From contig QANT01005727.1 in assembly GCA_003254885.1 (NCBI GenBank), positions 1 through 64,000 on the forward strand: a DNA stretch of 64,000 nucleotides. The letters run 5' to 3'. Below, piece after piece: positions 49,164 to 61,000 of this stretch; position 1 is the first letter of the stretch; every line of letters starts with the position of its first letter. The position numbers and the translations under genes are program-made. The notes under the pieces were generated by a model, which did no database searches, was not told the DNA's origin, and saw only the letters and a list, made by a program, of their open reading frames with translations. The DNA is from Purshia tridentata. Lineage: Eukaryota > Streptophyta > Magnoliopsida > Rosales > Rosaceae.

Positions 49164-51031
49164 GTGAGTCACGGATTCTTCTTAAGTGTGATTGTGAATT
49201 TAGCGTTTTGGGTGTTAATTTGCAAACTTTTTGTTGAGTTTTACATTTATTGGGTGCTAAAATTTCAAATGGAAGGAAGAATAATTCAAAAAACAAACGT
49301 AGTTGCCGATGGCTTATTCCTCTTTTGTTTTTGTAAAGTAGACGCCGATTAGTTTTTTTTTTTTGTATTCGAATAAAATGACGGTTAATTAACTAAATTG
49401 TTTGTTTGGAAAATATTTGATTTATTTTGTGTTTTTCTTTTTTAGGAGATTCTTGAATTTTTATGAGGTTCAACTCTCTCTGTTTCTTTTGGTCTTCTCG
49501 GTTTTTTTGTTCTCCCTTTTAACAGCATTAACAAATAAGTCCAGGTTTTGAAAAAAAAAACACAAACAAGTACCAAAATGTTAAAATCCGCTCAACCATA
49601 ATAATCAACTAGAAAATCACAAAAGCAAATCTAATTCGTCAACTTACACTGAAAATTTGAAATTTGAGAGAGAGATTGCATGAGCAGTGAAACACTGAAC
49701 GCGTCGTCAATTTCACAGACACAACACTGTCAAATACAGACATATGTCATAGATCCCTTGTCTGGAAACCCTTTTCATTTCTCTTCCAACTTTAATTATT
49801 ATTTTTAAATGTTTATGCATTTTACTGATTTTCGTTCCTAAATCTTGAAAAATAGAATTATTTTCCATGGTCAAAACAAAAATGTTATTTTTATCGAATT
49901 CCCACATAACGATGTATTTGAAATAGTTTTTTATGTATTTGCTTTTAAATTAATTTTATATTTTTCACCGTAAATTCATGGGGATGGACAATGATCCTTC
50001 TTCCACGTGGACCTCCATGTCCTTTCTCGTTTTCCTAAGAACATTAGCACCTGCAAGTTCAACCTTCGAATAATTGAAGGTTTAAAAATTATGAATACGA
50101 ACAAAATCCACAAATTTAAGGGATCTATTACTGTTTTGCAAATTTATGTGTGAGACAGTCGGAGTAAGTAAACAATTAGTAAAGTGAGCAAATGTGTAGC
50201 AGACTAGCAGTTGATCCCAGGATAACTTTGTATTTTATTAATTTATATTTATATTTTTTATTTTTCGGAAAAAGTTGGAGAGTGGGAGAGAGAAAGGGAT
50301 TGTTTTTGCAAGTTTGTAATCACTTTCATAGAATTTGCTTTCATGAAAAGGAGTTGTGAGAGAAGAAGGGAAATGAGCAGAGTGGGGTTGTCTTGGAGTT
50401 GACCCATTTCCAATTTCCAGCCCAACCGACCATGGCACTCCCGTGAGAGGGACCAGAAGAAAATTAAGAGGACACTTTATCCAGCACAGCACACCCTTCC
50501 CTCCCCTTACCCTACATCCTCATCACTCTCCCAGTCTTTCAATTCTCTTAGGCTGTTCGTGGGTAATCAAAACCAACCTCTAACCTTAACCGTTTATACA
50601 CGCTGTGCCACTTTCCGCATTTCTCTGTGACCCCATTGCTTCAGATGTTGTTTACCCCTTTCCTAATTTCACTGCCATGGCCTGATCTGCTTCAATTTGG
50701 CCTTCTCTCTATGAAAAAGCAATACCCTTTTGAGATTATTTGTTGTAATTCTGAAATTCATTCGCAATTAGATCTGAGTTTCTGTAAAGATGTATGCTTT
50801 CCAGTGTTCCCTTTTCTTTTATATCGGTTTATTCTTTGCTTTTTTAAGTCATTAGCTGCCTCTTACTTTTGGTTGTGCGTTTGTGGCAGATTTATTGCAG
50901 AGGAAAGTATCTTCTTTTCAGGCAACCGGTGTTATGCCATTGAATGTGGGATTATATGAAAGCCAAGGCTGTCAAAGATGGTTTAGTTAGATGAAAGAAT
51001 CCATCAATGTGGTTAAATTTTGATAGTGTGG

Positions 51032-54000
51032 ATGGATGTATATGAATCAGGGTTAGGATTAAAGAAGCAAACAACCGTGGAGACCCCAAGACCACGGTTG
51101 GTTCCCGCCGAAAAGTTCAATGCAATCAGCAGTCGGCGGCCTCGAACGAGGGAGGTTAGCTCTAGGTACAAGTCACCTACTCCTCCCTCTTCGCCTTCGG
51201 CTACCCGGCGCTACCCGTCTCCAACGCCAACCGTCACAAGAACATTGCGTACAACATCCTCACAATCTCTGCCCAAGAGATCCCAATCTGTGGATAGGAA
51301 GCGACCTTCCACACCAACTTCCCCGTCAAGTCCATCCACTCCGGTCCACGATTCTTCTGTAGATGTGCAATTGTCATCCAGAAGAACAGGGAACGCTCGG
51401 TTGCCCGAGAGTTTATGGCCTTCCACAATGCGAAGTTTGAGTGTTTCCTTCCAGTCTGATACCATTTCCATTCCTGTTAGTAAGAAGGAAAAACCAGTTA
51501 GCAGTGCTCTCTCTGACCGCACTTTGAGGTCATCTTCCAATGTGGCACATAGGCAGGTTGAAACGCCTCCCATTTCTCGAAAGCCTACACCGGAGAGAAA
51601 ACAGAGCCCTCTGAAAGGGAAAAATGCGCCTGATCAATCGGAGAATTCTAAACCAGTCGATGCTTTGCATTCCCGATTAATAGATCAGCATCGTTGGCCA
51701 AGTAGAAGTGGTGGAAAAGTATCTTCCAATGCATTAAACAAAAGTGTGGATCATGCTTCTAAGATTGTCAGGCTTGCTACACCAGTTCCAGGAGTCGGCT
51801 TGTCTACGCTGAGGAGAATCCCCACATCTGATGCTTTGAGTAAACCCTTACAAAAATCTGCTAGTGATGCTGCGACGATATTATCACTCCATCAAAGTGA
51901 TAGAGCAGGACTTGGACCAAATTTAGCTGATGATTATTCCCTGCAGGTATCTGGACCTCACAAGCCTATCAGAACAAGTATACCAGACAGATTATCATTA
52001 ACTATTCCTGCAAGATCTCTATCTTCGCCTACTGCTTCATCACGTCCGGCCTCACCTAGTAAGACCTCATTGTTTTCACCTTCTGTTACAAGAGGTGTTA
52101 GTCCATCTCGGTCAAGACCATCTACTCCTCCTTCTAGAGGAGTTAGCCCATCTAAGATAAGGCCATCTAATACTTCTAGTCAATCAAGCAGTTCAACCTC
52201 TGTGCTTTGTTTCATTGCGGATTTTAAGGGGAAACGGGGTGCAAGTTACATTGAAGATGCTCATCAGCTGCGGCTACTTCACAATAGATATTTGCAATGG
52301 CGATTTGCTAATGCCCGGGCTGAGGCTCTACTTCATATTCAGAAAGTAACTACAGAGGTATGCTTCTGTTCTCTGTGAAACTAGCAAACTTTTAGGCCTA
52401 TGTCTTTGCCCTAATAATTTCTTTGACTATATATTAGTATTGTTCATCATGTCCTGTCTTTCTTATTTCAGTTAAGATACTCCCGGTGACTTTGCACACA
52501 CATTTGACCAAATAATTAGGTCTTTGCAGTCCTTGACCACTAGTATGTCCTTTTTTAGTATGTAGCAGTGGAGGAATATCTTATGCATCACTCACGAGTG
52601 GTAGTGAGGTTAGAGTCTAAAAAAGAATTATTGGATAGTATATCATCCAGTTTGTGCAGAATACTGAATGGTTTTATCAAATTATTATTGATTTTTTGCA
52701 CAGTCAAGGTTGTACATACTTCATTCGCAGTTAAAATTTTTTCCCTTCAAATTACATTTCAAATTACATCAGAAATTTAATTGATGGTGCAGAGAACCCT
52801 ATTCAATGTATGGAACACTATGCTAAGCCTGTGGGATTCAGTAATCAGGAAAAGAATCAATCTCCAGCAGTTGAAGCTTGAGCTTAAGCTGAACTCTGTA
52901 TTGAATGATCAAGTAATGCCTTCTTTTGCACCGCAATGATATCATTTTATTCACGATGTGTTTATTTGTTGCTTTAATCCATTATCACTTTTTATTTCTG
53001 AACTCATGCCTTTACTGTCTGTTTTTATCAATTTTTATATGTTGCTTTTCTAAGTCCTTGCATGAACAATGATTGTTCAGATGGCCTACCTTGACGATTG
53101 GGCTTTACTTGAAGGAGATCATATTGCTGCTTTCTCAGGGGCCATGGAAGATTTGGAGGCAAGCACTCTCCGTCTTCCAGTGACCGGAGGGGCAAGGGTA
53201 TGTTCGGTTTTAAAAGGTCATTAAATTTGATTTATGGAGAGAGAAATTTGTTCTAACTCTAAATATATGCTTTTACAGGCAGATATTGATTCTTTGAAAG
53301 TAGCTATCTGCTCAGCTGTTGATGTGATGCGTGCAATGGCATCCTCCATATGCTCTTTGCTCTCAAGGGTGAGATTCATGTTTTCATAGTTTTTTTATTG
53401 GGTATCCATAGAATCCCCTTCTTAGCCGAAAGACTGAGGAAAGTATGTTTTGATAGTTTTACTTCAACCATGCTGTGATATTTTTCAACTTTTTCCGCTT
53501 CCTACACTTTATGGCATGTACTTTGTAGCACTAAAGATTAATGATGTAGATGTTGCATATCTTGTGCAACAAAGTTTTTATTCGGAGGATATTATCTTTT
53601 GAAAGGATGTACTTAAGTTTGCACAATTTTATATTTATATGATGTAGGTGGAGGGCATGAACAGTTTGGTTTCTGAACTTGCTGTTGTAGCAGCGCAGGA
53701 GAAAGCCATGCTTGATGAATGTGAAGCACTGTTGGCTTCAGCAGCAGCTATGCAGGTAAATAATGAGGCCATAACTTTTAATGAACAGAATGTAATTAAG
53801 AACTGTGGAATGTAATTAAGAACTGTGGAAATACTTAATACTTTCCTTAGTAACTCACTCAGTTCTAGTGTGTATGTTCACAAGCCTCAGTTTTATAGTC
53901 ACATGGGATCCATTTTGCAGTAAAGAATTGTAAATGTGACTTGTGGGATCAGTTGTAAGATAATTTTGCAACATTAACTGCTTAGACATGTTTGCCTCCC

Positions 54001-54476
54001 AGTACCTGTGGATCTGGCCAGTCTGATCAAGGTCTTTTTGTCACAGCCCTGAGTGCTACACACAGCATCCGTAGATTGTTCAGCATCCACTGGCTTCTGT
54101 TAATACTTCATTCATCTCTTGTGTTCTCAGTAGTCCATTGTCATGTAGCAATTGAATTCTTATGCCATCTGTGTGTCTAGTAAATTCTATCAGATCAGCT
54201 AGCCTAGATCAGTCCATTGTGGCTCACAGTGTCTTGGATATATTCTCTCTGGCTAGGAAAGTCTAATTTGAATAGCATGCTGTGAATTAAAATATTTAAT
54301 TTCAATTCTTTTTCTTGTATATATTTTACTCTGTTAACTTTTGAATTTTGATTGCTGTTGGCTCAAAGCAGGTAGAGGAATACAGCATTAGGACCCATCT
54401 CATACAAATGAAACAAGATTTGGGAAGAGTGAGTAACCAATTTTGGCAACCAAGACGGCTTCTTGACCCGGACTAG
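51032..54476 (+). CDS. QWRF8: QWRF motif-containing protein, QWRF8-like
   Basis: Six exons: 51032-52357, 52793-52912, 53081-53197, 53279-53368, 53648-53755, 54372-54476; 621 residues. The first ~400 residues are disordered, basic and Ser/Pro/Arg-rich ([18 protein letters not shown] and similar), as in plant microtubule-associated QWRF (DUF566) proteins. The signature QWRF is at 422-425 in [17 protein letters not shown] helical C-terminus follows, with W-N-x-x-L-S-L-W-D and [11 protein letters not shown]. The family includes AUG8 and EDE1, which bind microtubules or augmin; this member's function is inferred from that. The start ATG at 51032 gives MDVYESG, as in relatives. The first-exon frame continues eight codons past the donor at 52358 before a stop. 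Next to PDE327 and the DYW PPR, as in Arabidopsis. Confidence 0.88.
53789..53828. repeat. Perfect 20-bp tandem duplication in a QWRF8 intron
   Basis: AATGTAATTAAGAACTGTGG occurs twice with no spacer (53789-53808, 53809-53828). Identity suggests a recent slippage or repair event. It lies in the last intron, away from splice sites. Confidence 0.85.
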
Positions 54477-55017
54477 CTTCTAATCCAAGAGCATAAGCTT
54501 TGTCAATTCTGAAAGGATAAAATACTTGGGCAGAGATAAAGCGTCGCCTCCGTTCTCTGTGAATGTAAATTGGTTTATTTTTAGCCTTGGAATGTTTTCT
54601 TGTTCCATCCAATTTTTTCCTTCTTTTCTGAGCAAGAGCCATTAGCTCCATGCTTTCCAACGTGTAATTTTTTGTATTACGCAAATGAAAAGAAAATGCA
54701 AAGGAAGAAGCAAAGGATTTGAATTCAATGTACAAGCAAAAGTTTCAAAGGAAATGAAATAGGAAATATTGTCGTAGCCAAGATTCTATTTATGTTGTCA
54801 TTGTCTTTTAAAATAGAGAAAGTGTGTACATTTCAATACCCAATCATCTTCAATTCTCTTTTGCCTTCGTATAGCAACCAAGCCAATTGGGACAAAATTA
54901 ACCTAAATAATTTAGGAATTTTCCCGCCATTTTTTTGGAAGAACCAAACAGTTATTATAACTGTCACTGTGCACACGATCAAAATCATCAAAGTCTCCGA
55001 AAAAGCACAAAACACAT
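54477..55017. other. QWRF8 3' UTR and DYW-PPR promoter
   Basis: Short spacer between two plus-strand genes. It includes the QWRF8 3' UTR and the promoter of the intronless PPR gene. No repeat or coding sequence is supported. Confidence 0.5.
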
Positions 55018-57387
55018 ATGATTTGTAGAAACATAAGCAGCTGCTGCAATGCACAACGAGACCGAAACTTCTTCCTTACCCTCCTCAGCAAGGCCACCTG
55101 TCTCTCTCACCTCACCCAGTCCCACGCCCAAATCATCGTCAACGGCTACAAAAACGACCTCGCCACCATCACCAAGCTCACCCACAAGTTCTCAGACCTC
55201 AAGGCCATACGCCACGCACGTGACCTCTTCCTCTCTATCCCAAAACCCGACCTTTTCCTCTTCAACGTCGTCATCAAAGCCTTTGCGACCAATGCCTCAC
55301 CTTTATCTTCGGTTTCTTTGTATACCCATTTGCGGAAAAACACTAGTCTAAACCCTGACAAATTCACTTACGCCTTTGCTATATCAGCCGCTTTGGGTTT
55401 TAAGGACGAGAAGTACGGGACTTTGTTGCACGCACATTCGATTATTGATGGGTTGGGATCGAATTTATATGTTGGATCGATTATTGTTGACTTTTACTTT
55501 AAGTTCTCGCGGGTTGAGTTAGCAAAGAAAGTGTTCGATGGAATGCCCGAAAAGGACACGGTTTTATGGAATACGATGATATCTGGGCTGGTGAGGAATT
55601 GTGCTTATGTCGATTCAATACAGGTTTTTGGAGACATGGTTGTGGGTGGGCCAGTTTTTGATTCAACGACCTTGGCAACCGTGCTTCCTGCAGCGGCGGA
55701 GTTGCAGGAATTGAAAGCAGGGATGAGGATTCAGTGTTTGGCTCTGAAGGCTGGCTTTCATTCTGATGTTCATGTGCTTACTGGGTTGGTTTCATTGTAT
55801 TCAAAATGTGGGGAGCTTGAGACGGCGAGGTTGTTATTTGGGCAGATTAGTAAGCCCGATTTGATATGTTACAATGCAATGATTGCTGGATATACTTGCA
55901 ATAATGACACCCTTTCATCAGTTAGGCTTTTCACGGAATTACTTGCTTCTGGGGAGAAAGTAAATTCAAGCACCATTGTGGGTTTGATTCCTGTGTCTAC
56001 TCCTTTTGGTCATCTGAATCTTACTGGCTCTCTTCAAAGTTTCTGTGTGAAATCTGGTATTGTGTCACATCCTTCAGTTTCAACCGCATTAGTTACTGTT
56101 TATTGTAGGCTGAATGATATTGAATTGGCACGGCAGCTTTTTGATGAGTTTCCAGAGAAAACTGTGGCATCTTGGAACGCCATGATATCAGGGTATACCC
56201 AAAATGGGCTGACAGAGACTGCAATATCTCTTTTCCGGGAAATGATGTCTGAATTCAGTCCAAATCCTGTTACAGTTACAAGTATTCTTTCTGCATGTGC
56301 TCAGCTTGGAGCTATAAGTCTTGGGAAATGGGTCCATGGTTTGATTAAGAGCAAAAATCTTGAGTCTAACATCTATGTATCAACTTCTCTAGTTGACATG
56401 TATGCAAAGTGTGGGAGCATTGTGGAAGCTAGGCAATTATTCGACTTGATGACAGAGAAAAATGTAGTTACTTGGAACGCCATGATATCTGGTTATGGCC
56501 TCCATGGTGATGGCCTTGAAGCACTGAAGCTCTTTGGTGAGATGTTGCATTCCAGAGTTTCCCCAAGTGGGGTTACTTTTCTCTCTGTCTTGTATGCTTG
56601 CAGCCATGCTGGCTTGGTGAAAGAAGGAGATGAAATATTCCATAATATGGTTCATAATCATGGATTTGAACCTTTAGCTGAGCATTATGCCTGCATGGTC
56701 GACATCCTTGGCAGAGCTGGACAGTTAGAGAAAGCCTTGCAGTTTATAAGGAAAATGCCAGTTGAACCAGGCCCTGCTGTTTGGGGTGCTTTGCTAGGTG
56801 CGTGCATGATTCACAAAGACACCAAACTGGCACGTGTGGCTTCTGAAAGGCTATTTGAATTGGACCCAGAAAATACAGGGTATTATGTCTTGCTATCTAA
56901 TATATACTCAGCTGACAGGAACTTTCCAAAGGCTGCTTCAGTACGGCAGGTAGCCAAGCATAGAAATTTGGCAAAGACTCCTGGATGCACACTTGTTGAG
57001 ATTGGCGATACCCCACATGTCTTTACATGTGGTGATCAGTCCCATCCTCGAGCAACGGAAATCTATACAATGCTAGACAAGTTAACAGGAAAGATGAGGG
57101 ATGCTGGATTTCAGACTGAAACTGTCACTGCTTTGCATGATGTGGAGGAGGAAGAGAAGGAGCAAATGGTGAAGGTCCATAGTGAGAAGTTGGCCATTGC
57201 TTTTGCCCTTATTGTTACTGCACCTGGAACAGAAATCAGAATTATTAAGAATCTCCGGGTGTGTTTAGATTGCCATAATGCAACTAAATTTATATCCAAG
57301 ATCACAGAGAGAGTTATTGTAGTCAGAGATGCTAATAGGTTCCATCATTTCAAAGATGGTGTGTGTTCTTGTGGAGACTATTGGTGA
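55018..57387 (+). CDS. MEF29: DYW-class PPR protein, At4g30700-like (organelle RNA editing)
   Basis: Intronless, 789 residues. PLS-type PPR units span about residues 35-600 (for example VLWNTMISGLVRN, VASWNAMISGYTQNGL, VVTWNAMISGYGLHG), followed by E/E+ motifs and a complete DYW domain. The cytidine-deaminase-like signature is intact: HSEKLA with His721 and Glu723, then CLDC with Cys749 and Cys752, a second zinc site around HHFKDGVCSCGDYW, and the terminal tripeptide DYW. It should therefore be a C-to-U editing factor in an organelle. The closest match I recall is Arabidopsis At4g30700 (DYW9, which I believe is MEF29, a mitochondrial nad5/cob editing factor); the symbol is less certain than the family. 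No predicted targeting peptide is obvious by eye beyond the basic, Ser/Cys-containing first 20 residues. Confidence 0.88.
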   Translation: MICRNISSCCNAQRDRNFFLTLLSKATCLSHLTQSHAQIIVNGYKNDLATITKLTHKFSDLKAIRHARDLFLSIPKPDLFLFNVVIKAFATNASPLSSVSLYTHLRKNTSLNPDKFTYAFAISAALGFKDEKYGTLLHAHSIIDGLGSNLYVGSIIVDFYFKFSRVELAKKVFDGMPEKDTVLWNTMISGLVRNCAYVDSIQVFGDMVVGGPVFDSTTLATVLPAAAELQELKAGMRIQCLALKAGFHSDVHVLTGLVSLYSKCGELETARLLFGQISKPDLICYNAMIAGYTCNNDTLSSVRLFTELLASGEKVNSSTIVGLIPVSTPFGHLNLTGSLQSFCVKSGIVSHPSVSTALVTVYCRLNDIELARQLFDEFPEKTVASWNAMISGYTQNGLTETAISLFREMMSEFSPNPVTVTSILSACAQLGAISLGKWVHGLIKSKNLESNIYVSTSLVDMYAKCGSIVEARQLFDLMTEKNVVTWNAMISGYGLHGDGLEALKLFGEMLHSRVSPSGVTFLSVLYACSHAGLVKEGDEIFHNMVHNHGFEPLAEHYACMVDILGRAGQLEKALQFIRKMPVEPGPAVWGALLGACMIHKDTKLARVASERLFELDPENTGYYVLLSNIYSADRNFPKAASVRQVAKHRNLAKTPGCTLVEIGDTPHVFTCGDQSHPRATEIYTMLDKLTGKMRDAGFQTETVTALHDVEEEEKEQMVKVHSEKLAIAFALIVTAPGTEIRIIKNLRVCLDCHNATKFISKITERVIVVRDANRFHHFKDGVCSCGDYW

Positions 57388-58062
57388 AGAGAAAGTTTTC
57401 TACACCTTAACAAGGATATTGTGAAGATTTTTGTCAAAGATAGATGAAACTGAACCGATTGATGTTCTGGCATGGCATGCCGTGACAACATAAATTATTT
57501 GTTTCCCAGCTTCGTTGCAGTAAGACAATTGTTTCAACGTGCCAACCCTTCTAATATACATCCAGAAAGCTCTTGCAGTACTGTGTCTTTTTGCAACTGT
57601 ATTACGATTCATCTGGCTATCCAATATAAGTCTCGATGATTTTCATGATATTACATTGTTTGTCTGGTACCTTTTTTCTTGCCATGAATTTTGTCCAATC
57701 ATAACTGTAGTGGTAAGATCAGAACTGGTCATTTATCCCATTTATCACCTGATGTTTTGGTATTCATAAACTAGATGCGGTGATGCAATATACGTAAATA
57801 AGAAAGCCTTCATTTGTAAATGCATAAATTGAGAAACTAGGCAGTTAGTGCCAAAATTATCACAAAACACTTTTCCAATTCACTTACAAAACTGGGTACT
57901 TTGCACTTTAAGCTACACAAAAAATTTCACTCTAGCTTTATTCAATCTTGTGCATCTCCTATTTGTTGGTTTAGACATCATACTCAGTAAAGACAAGAAT
58001 GCACCATGTATCTTCTGGAGATGCACATTTTGAAAATAATGAAAGGGATACAAGTAGTACTT
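57388..58062. other. Shared 3' region between the DYW PPR and CESA7
   Basis: 675 bases between convergent stops, containing both 3' UTRs. No repeat, RNA gene or coding region was recognised. Confidence 0.5.
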
Positions 58063-61000
58063 TCAGCAATTGATTCCACATTGCTTCGTGTCTGGTCCCT
58101 TGGTTTTTAACACAAATGGGTCGATCCGGACCCAGAGTAAGGAGAAGATAGAAGCCAGGAGGACGGACCATATGACAACAATTGTTGGCGTCCGGTTCTG
58201 GCGCCCCATCAGACCTTTAAGGAATGGATAGAGATGGACAATCACCCAGAATGCAAAGAAGAGCTTGCCAAATAGAGGTCCCCATGAGTCATACCCATTG
58301 TTTATGGCGTCTGAAATGCCAGCAACTACACCAACAAGGTTGATGATTAAGATAGTGGTCGGAGGGATTAGGAGGGTTGTCCATTTAAAGGCGTACAATT
58401 CTCCAAAATCCTCATCATCTGATGATTTAGATGTGACAGTGAAGTTGGTATCGATTCCAGCCAAAACCTTGAGAAGGCCTTGCATAACAGCAAAGAGGTG
58501 AGCTGACACACCACCAATCACCCAGAACTGCTCATTTCTCCACCATTCTTCAATGCTCACTCCACTCCATCTCAGCTCAAGAATGCCCGTACCAAAGATT
58601 GAGAGGAAGAGAGCAATGAAGAAGAGACTTGCGAAAGTGCTTATCTGGAAGAAAAAACCTATTTTATCAGATGAAAAAAAAGAGCTATATATTTGGAAGA
58701 TATTCTGGAAATTAATGCATGAAAAGCCATTCCATTCATGGAAATGCATGTAAAAGATAACTACAAATCGTTACCGGTGGCATGATGAATTTATCGGTGA
58801 GTAAGCAGATGGCGGGGAGGATGCAATAGGCAAGAAGAGGAATGGATGTGAAAGGATAGACAGTAGTATTGACATAAGAGAACCGCTCAAGCCACTTGAG
58901 CTTTCCTCCCTTGTAGCCATACAAGAGAGGACTGTGGTGACTGAAAAAAATCTCAATGGAACCAAGTGCCCACCGAAGCACCTGGTTGAGCCTATCTGAC
59001 AAGTTGATGGGAGCTGTGCCCTTGAATGCAGGTCTTTTTGGCATACAGTAAATTGACCTCCAACCACGGCAATGCATCTTGAAACCTGTTAGGATATCCT
59101 CTGTGATGGACCCATAAATCCAACCCAGCTGCACATGCAAAAGTGGCAAATACGTTCCATGATGAATGAAGAAAATCTACTCTTAACTTGACAGTACTCG
59201 AAATTAACAGAAGCAAAATGAAAACAATTGTTACGACTTTTACCTCAGTACCCCATTCAGTTTTGTCTTCATAACCACAACTGATTACGTGAATGGCTTC
59301 TTTAAGCATGGCTGCGGGGCTTGAAGAAGGGGGGACACCACCTTGTTCCATCAAAGTTGAAGTCACAAAAATTGCAGACTGTCCGAATTTCTTTTCAAAA
59401 TTCATTTGGGACATTAATAGCTCTTTGTCATCATCCATTCCTGCTCAAGATGAATTTAAGTTATATTTATGCGAGAAAAATTTGTATTGGTTGCAAATTG
59501 GTGAAGAACATTTATTATTGAAGATTGACCTTGTAGTTGTAGGTTTGCACCATCTCCATTTGCATCATGCTTGGAATACTTTGGAAGCTTCTTGCGGCGA
59601 CCAAAACATGGGCAGCAGTCACAGCTCACCATCTTTGGGCGCTTAGGGCCCTTTGGAGGATTATAGCCATATAAGGCTTGCCTTCTGAAAACACATCCTG
59701 TGCCCACATATACAGGACCTTGAATTCCATCCAGACCTTTCATGTTAATCTGAAAAGCAAAGAGAAATGGAGCATCATTTTAATTCATACTTGCACAATT
59801 ATTAAGGAAACAATTGGTCTTCATTAAATGGGGCTAGTTTAATTCCTGCAATGCTGACTTACATCGAAGAAGACTGTATTCCTGTTGGCATAACGATCAT
59901 TCCTGTCAATGCCATCAAATCTCTGAGGGAATTGGACATAGCAAACCTTCCTTCCTATTTGGGGGTCCATCAAGAAACACATGGCCTCTCTTGCGGCCTT
60001 GCTGTTGTTCACATAATGGTCGCAATCCAAGTTTAGCATGAAAGGAGCATTGGTAAGCACTCCAGAGACGCGAACCTGAATATGTATGCACAGAAGTTCT
60101 TACAAGGCATTCATGGCGTAATATTAATTGATCAAACAGAAGAAAAAGGATGCTTGGAAATTTTACCAAGGCATTCATAGCACCGGCCTTCTTGTGATGT
60201 TGAAAACCAGGCCTCTTTTCACGAGACACGTAGACAAGACGAGGAAGCTCATTTCCTTCAGTGTCAAGACCTCCACTGTGACCAAGAAAGACCTGAATCA
60301 TACCAGGGTGATCCTTAGTATTGTTTCCAGGCCATGGTGTCCCATCTTTCATAATCCACCCTTCTGGAGGAACCTTTGTGGCTTTAGCCACAAGCGCATT
60401 TATCCTAACCTTGAATTCTTCATATTCTCTCTGCACCCAGACACCAAAAGATAATCAGCCTTTATGATCTTATTAATGAATTATATTAATGAGGTTAGCA
60501 TAAATTAACCTTCATGGCTCGGCGCTCCTTAACAAATGTTGGCTGGACTTTGTCCTTGAGATAATCAATCTTCTCAGAGAAGTACATTTCGGGGGCTCGA
60601 GGCTCAATAGCAAATTTCTTGCAGAAAGGTACCCATTTGCGTGCAAATTCTGCTGTTTCTGACAAGGCCTCAAAGGTGAGCATGGAGGCACCATCATCAG
60701 AAATGTAGCATGAGATCTTATCAACAGGGTAGTCCATGGACAAGATTGAAAGAACTGTATTGGCTGTACCGAGTGGAGGTTCCTTCATGGGATCCACAGT
60801 ACTCACAAATACATCTACTGGGCAGAGCATATTTGGTTCACCCTCCCTTTCATACCTGCATTCAATCATCAAATGTCAAGCATTAATACGTCATCAACTA
60901 CCAAATTTGGAGATTAAGAAGCAGAATATTAGGCTTGAAGTAGGTGCAAAGTGTAGAAACAAACATTTGATAGTTGTTCTGTGTAGGCAGATCACACAGC

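Larger units (their letters stand above)
44788..51031. other. 6.2-kb spacer upstream of QWRF8
   Basis: No coding gene is supported. It holds the PDE327 3' UTR, a poly-A-rich patch at 44850-44875, a 19-bp micro-insertion with 15-bp duplications (46655-46703), and a CT-rich probable 5' noncoding exon (about 48985-49163) with a donor. Short frames lack recognisable products or begin without ATG. Confidence 0.55.

Noticed and set aside
49062-49352. 96-residue plus-strand frame
   Set aside because: It starts at GTG, not ATG, crosses a good splice donor at 49163 and has no recognisable product.
52568-52780. 70-residue frame in the first QWRF8 intron
   Set aside because: It lies between the splice donor at 52358 and the acceptor at 52792 and adds nothing in frame with the QWRF domain.
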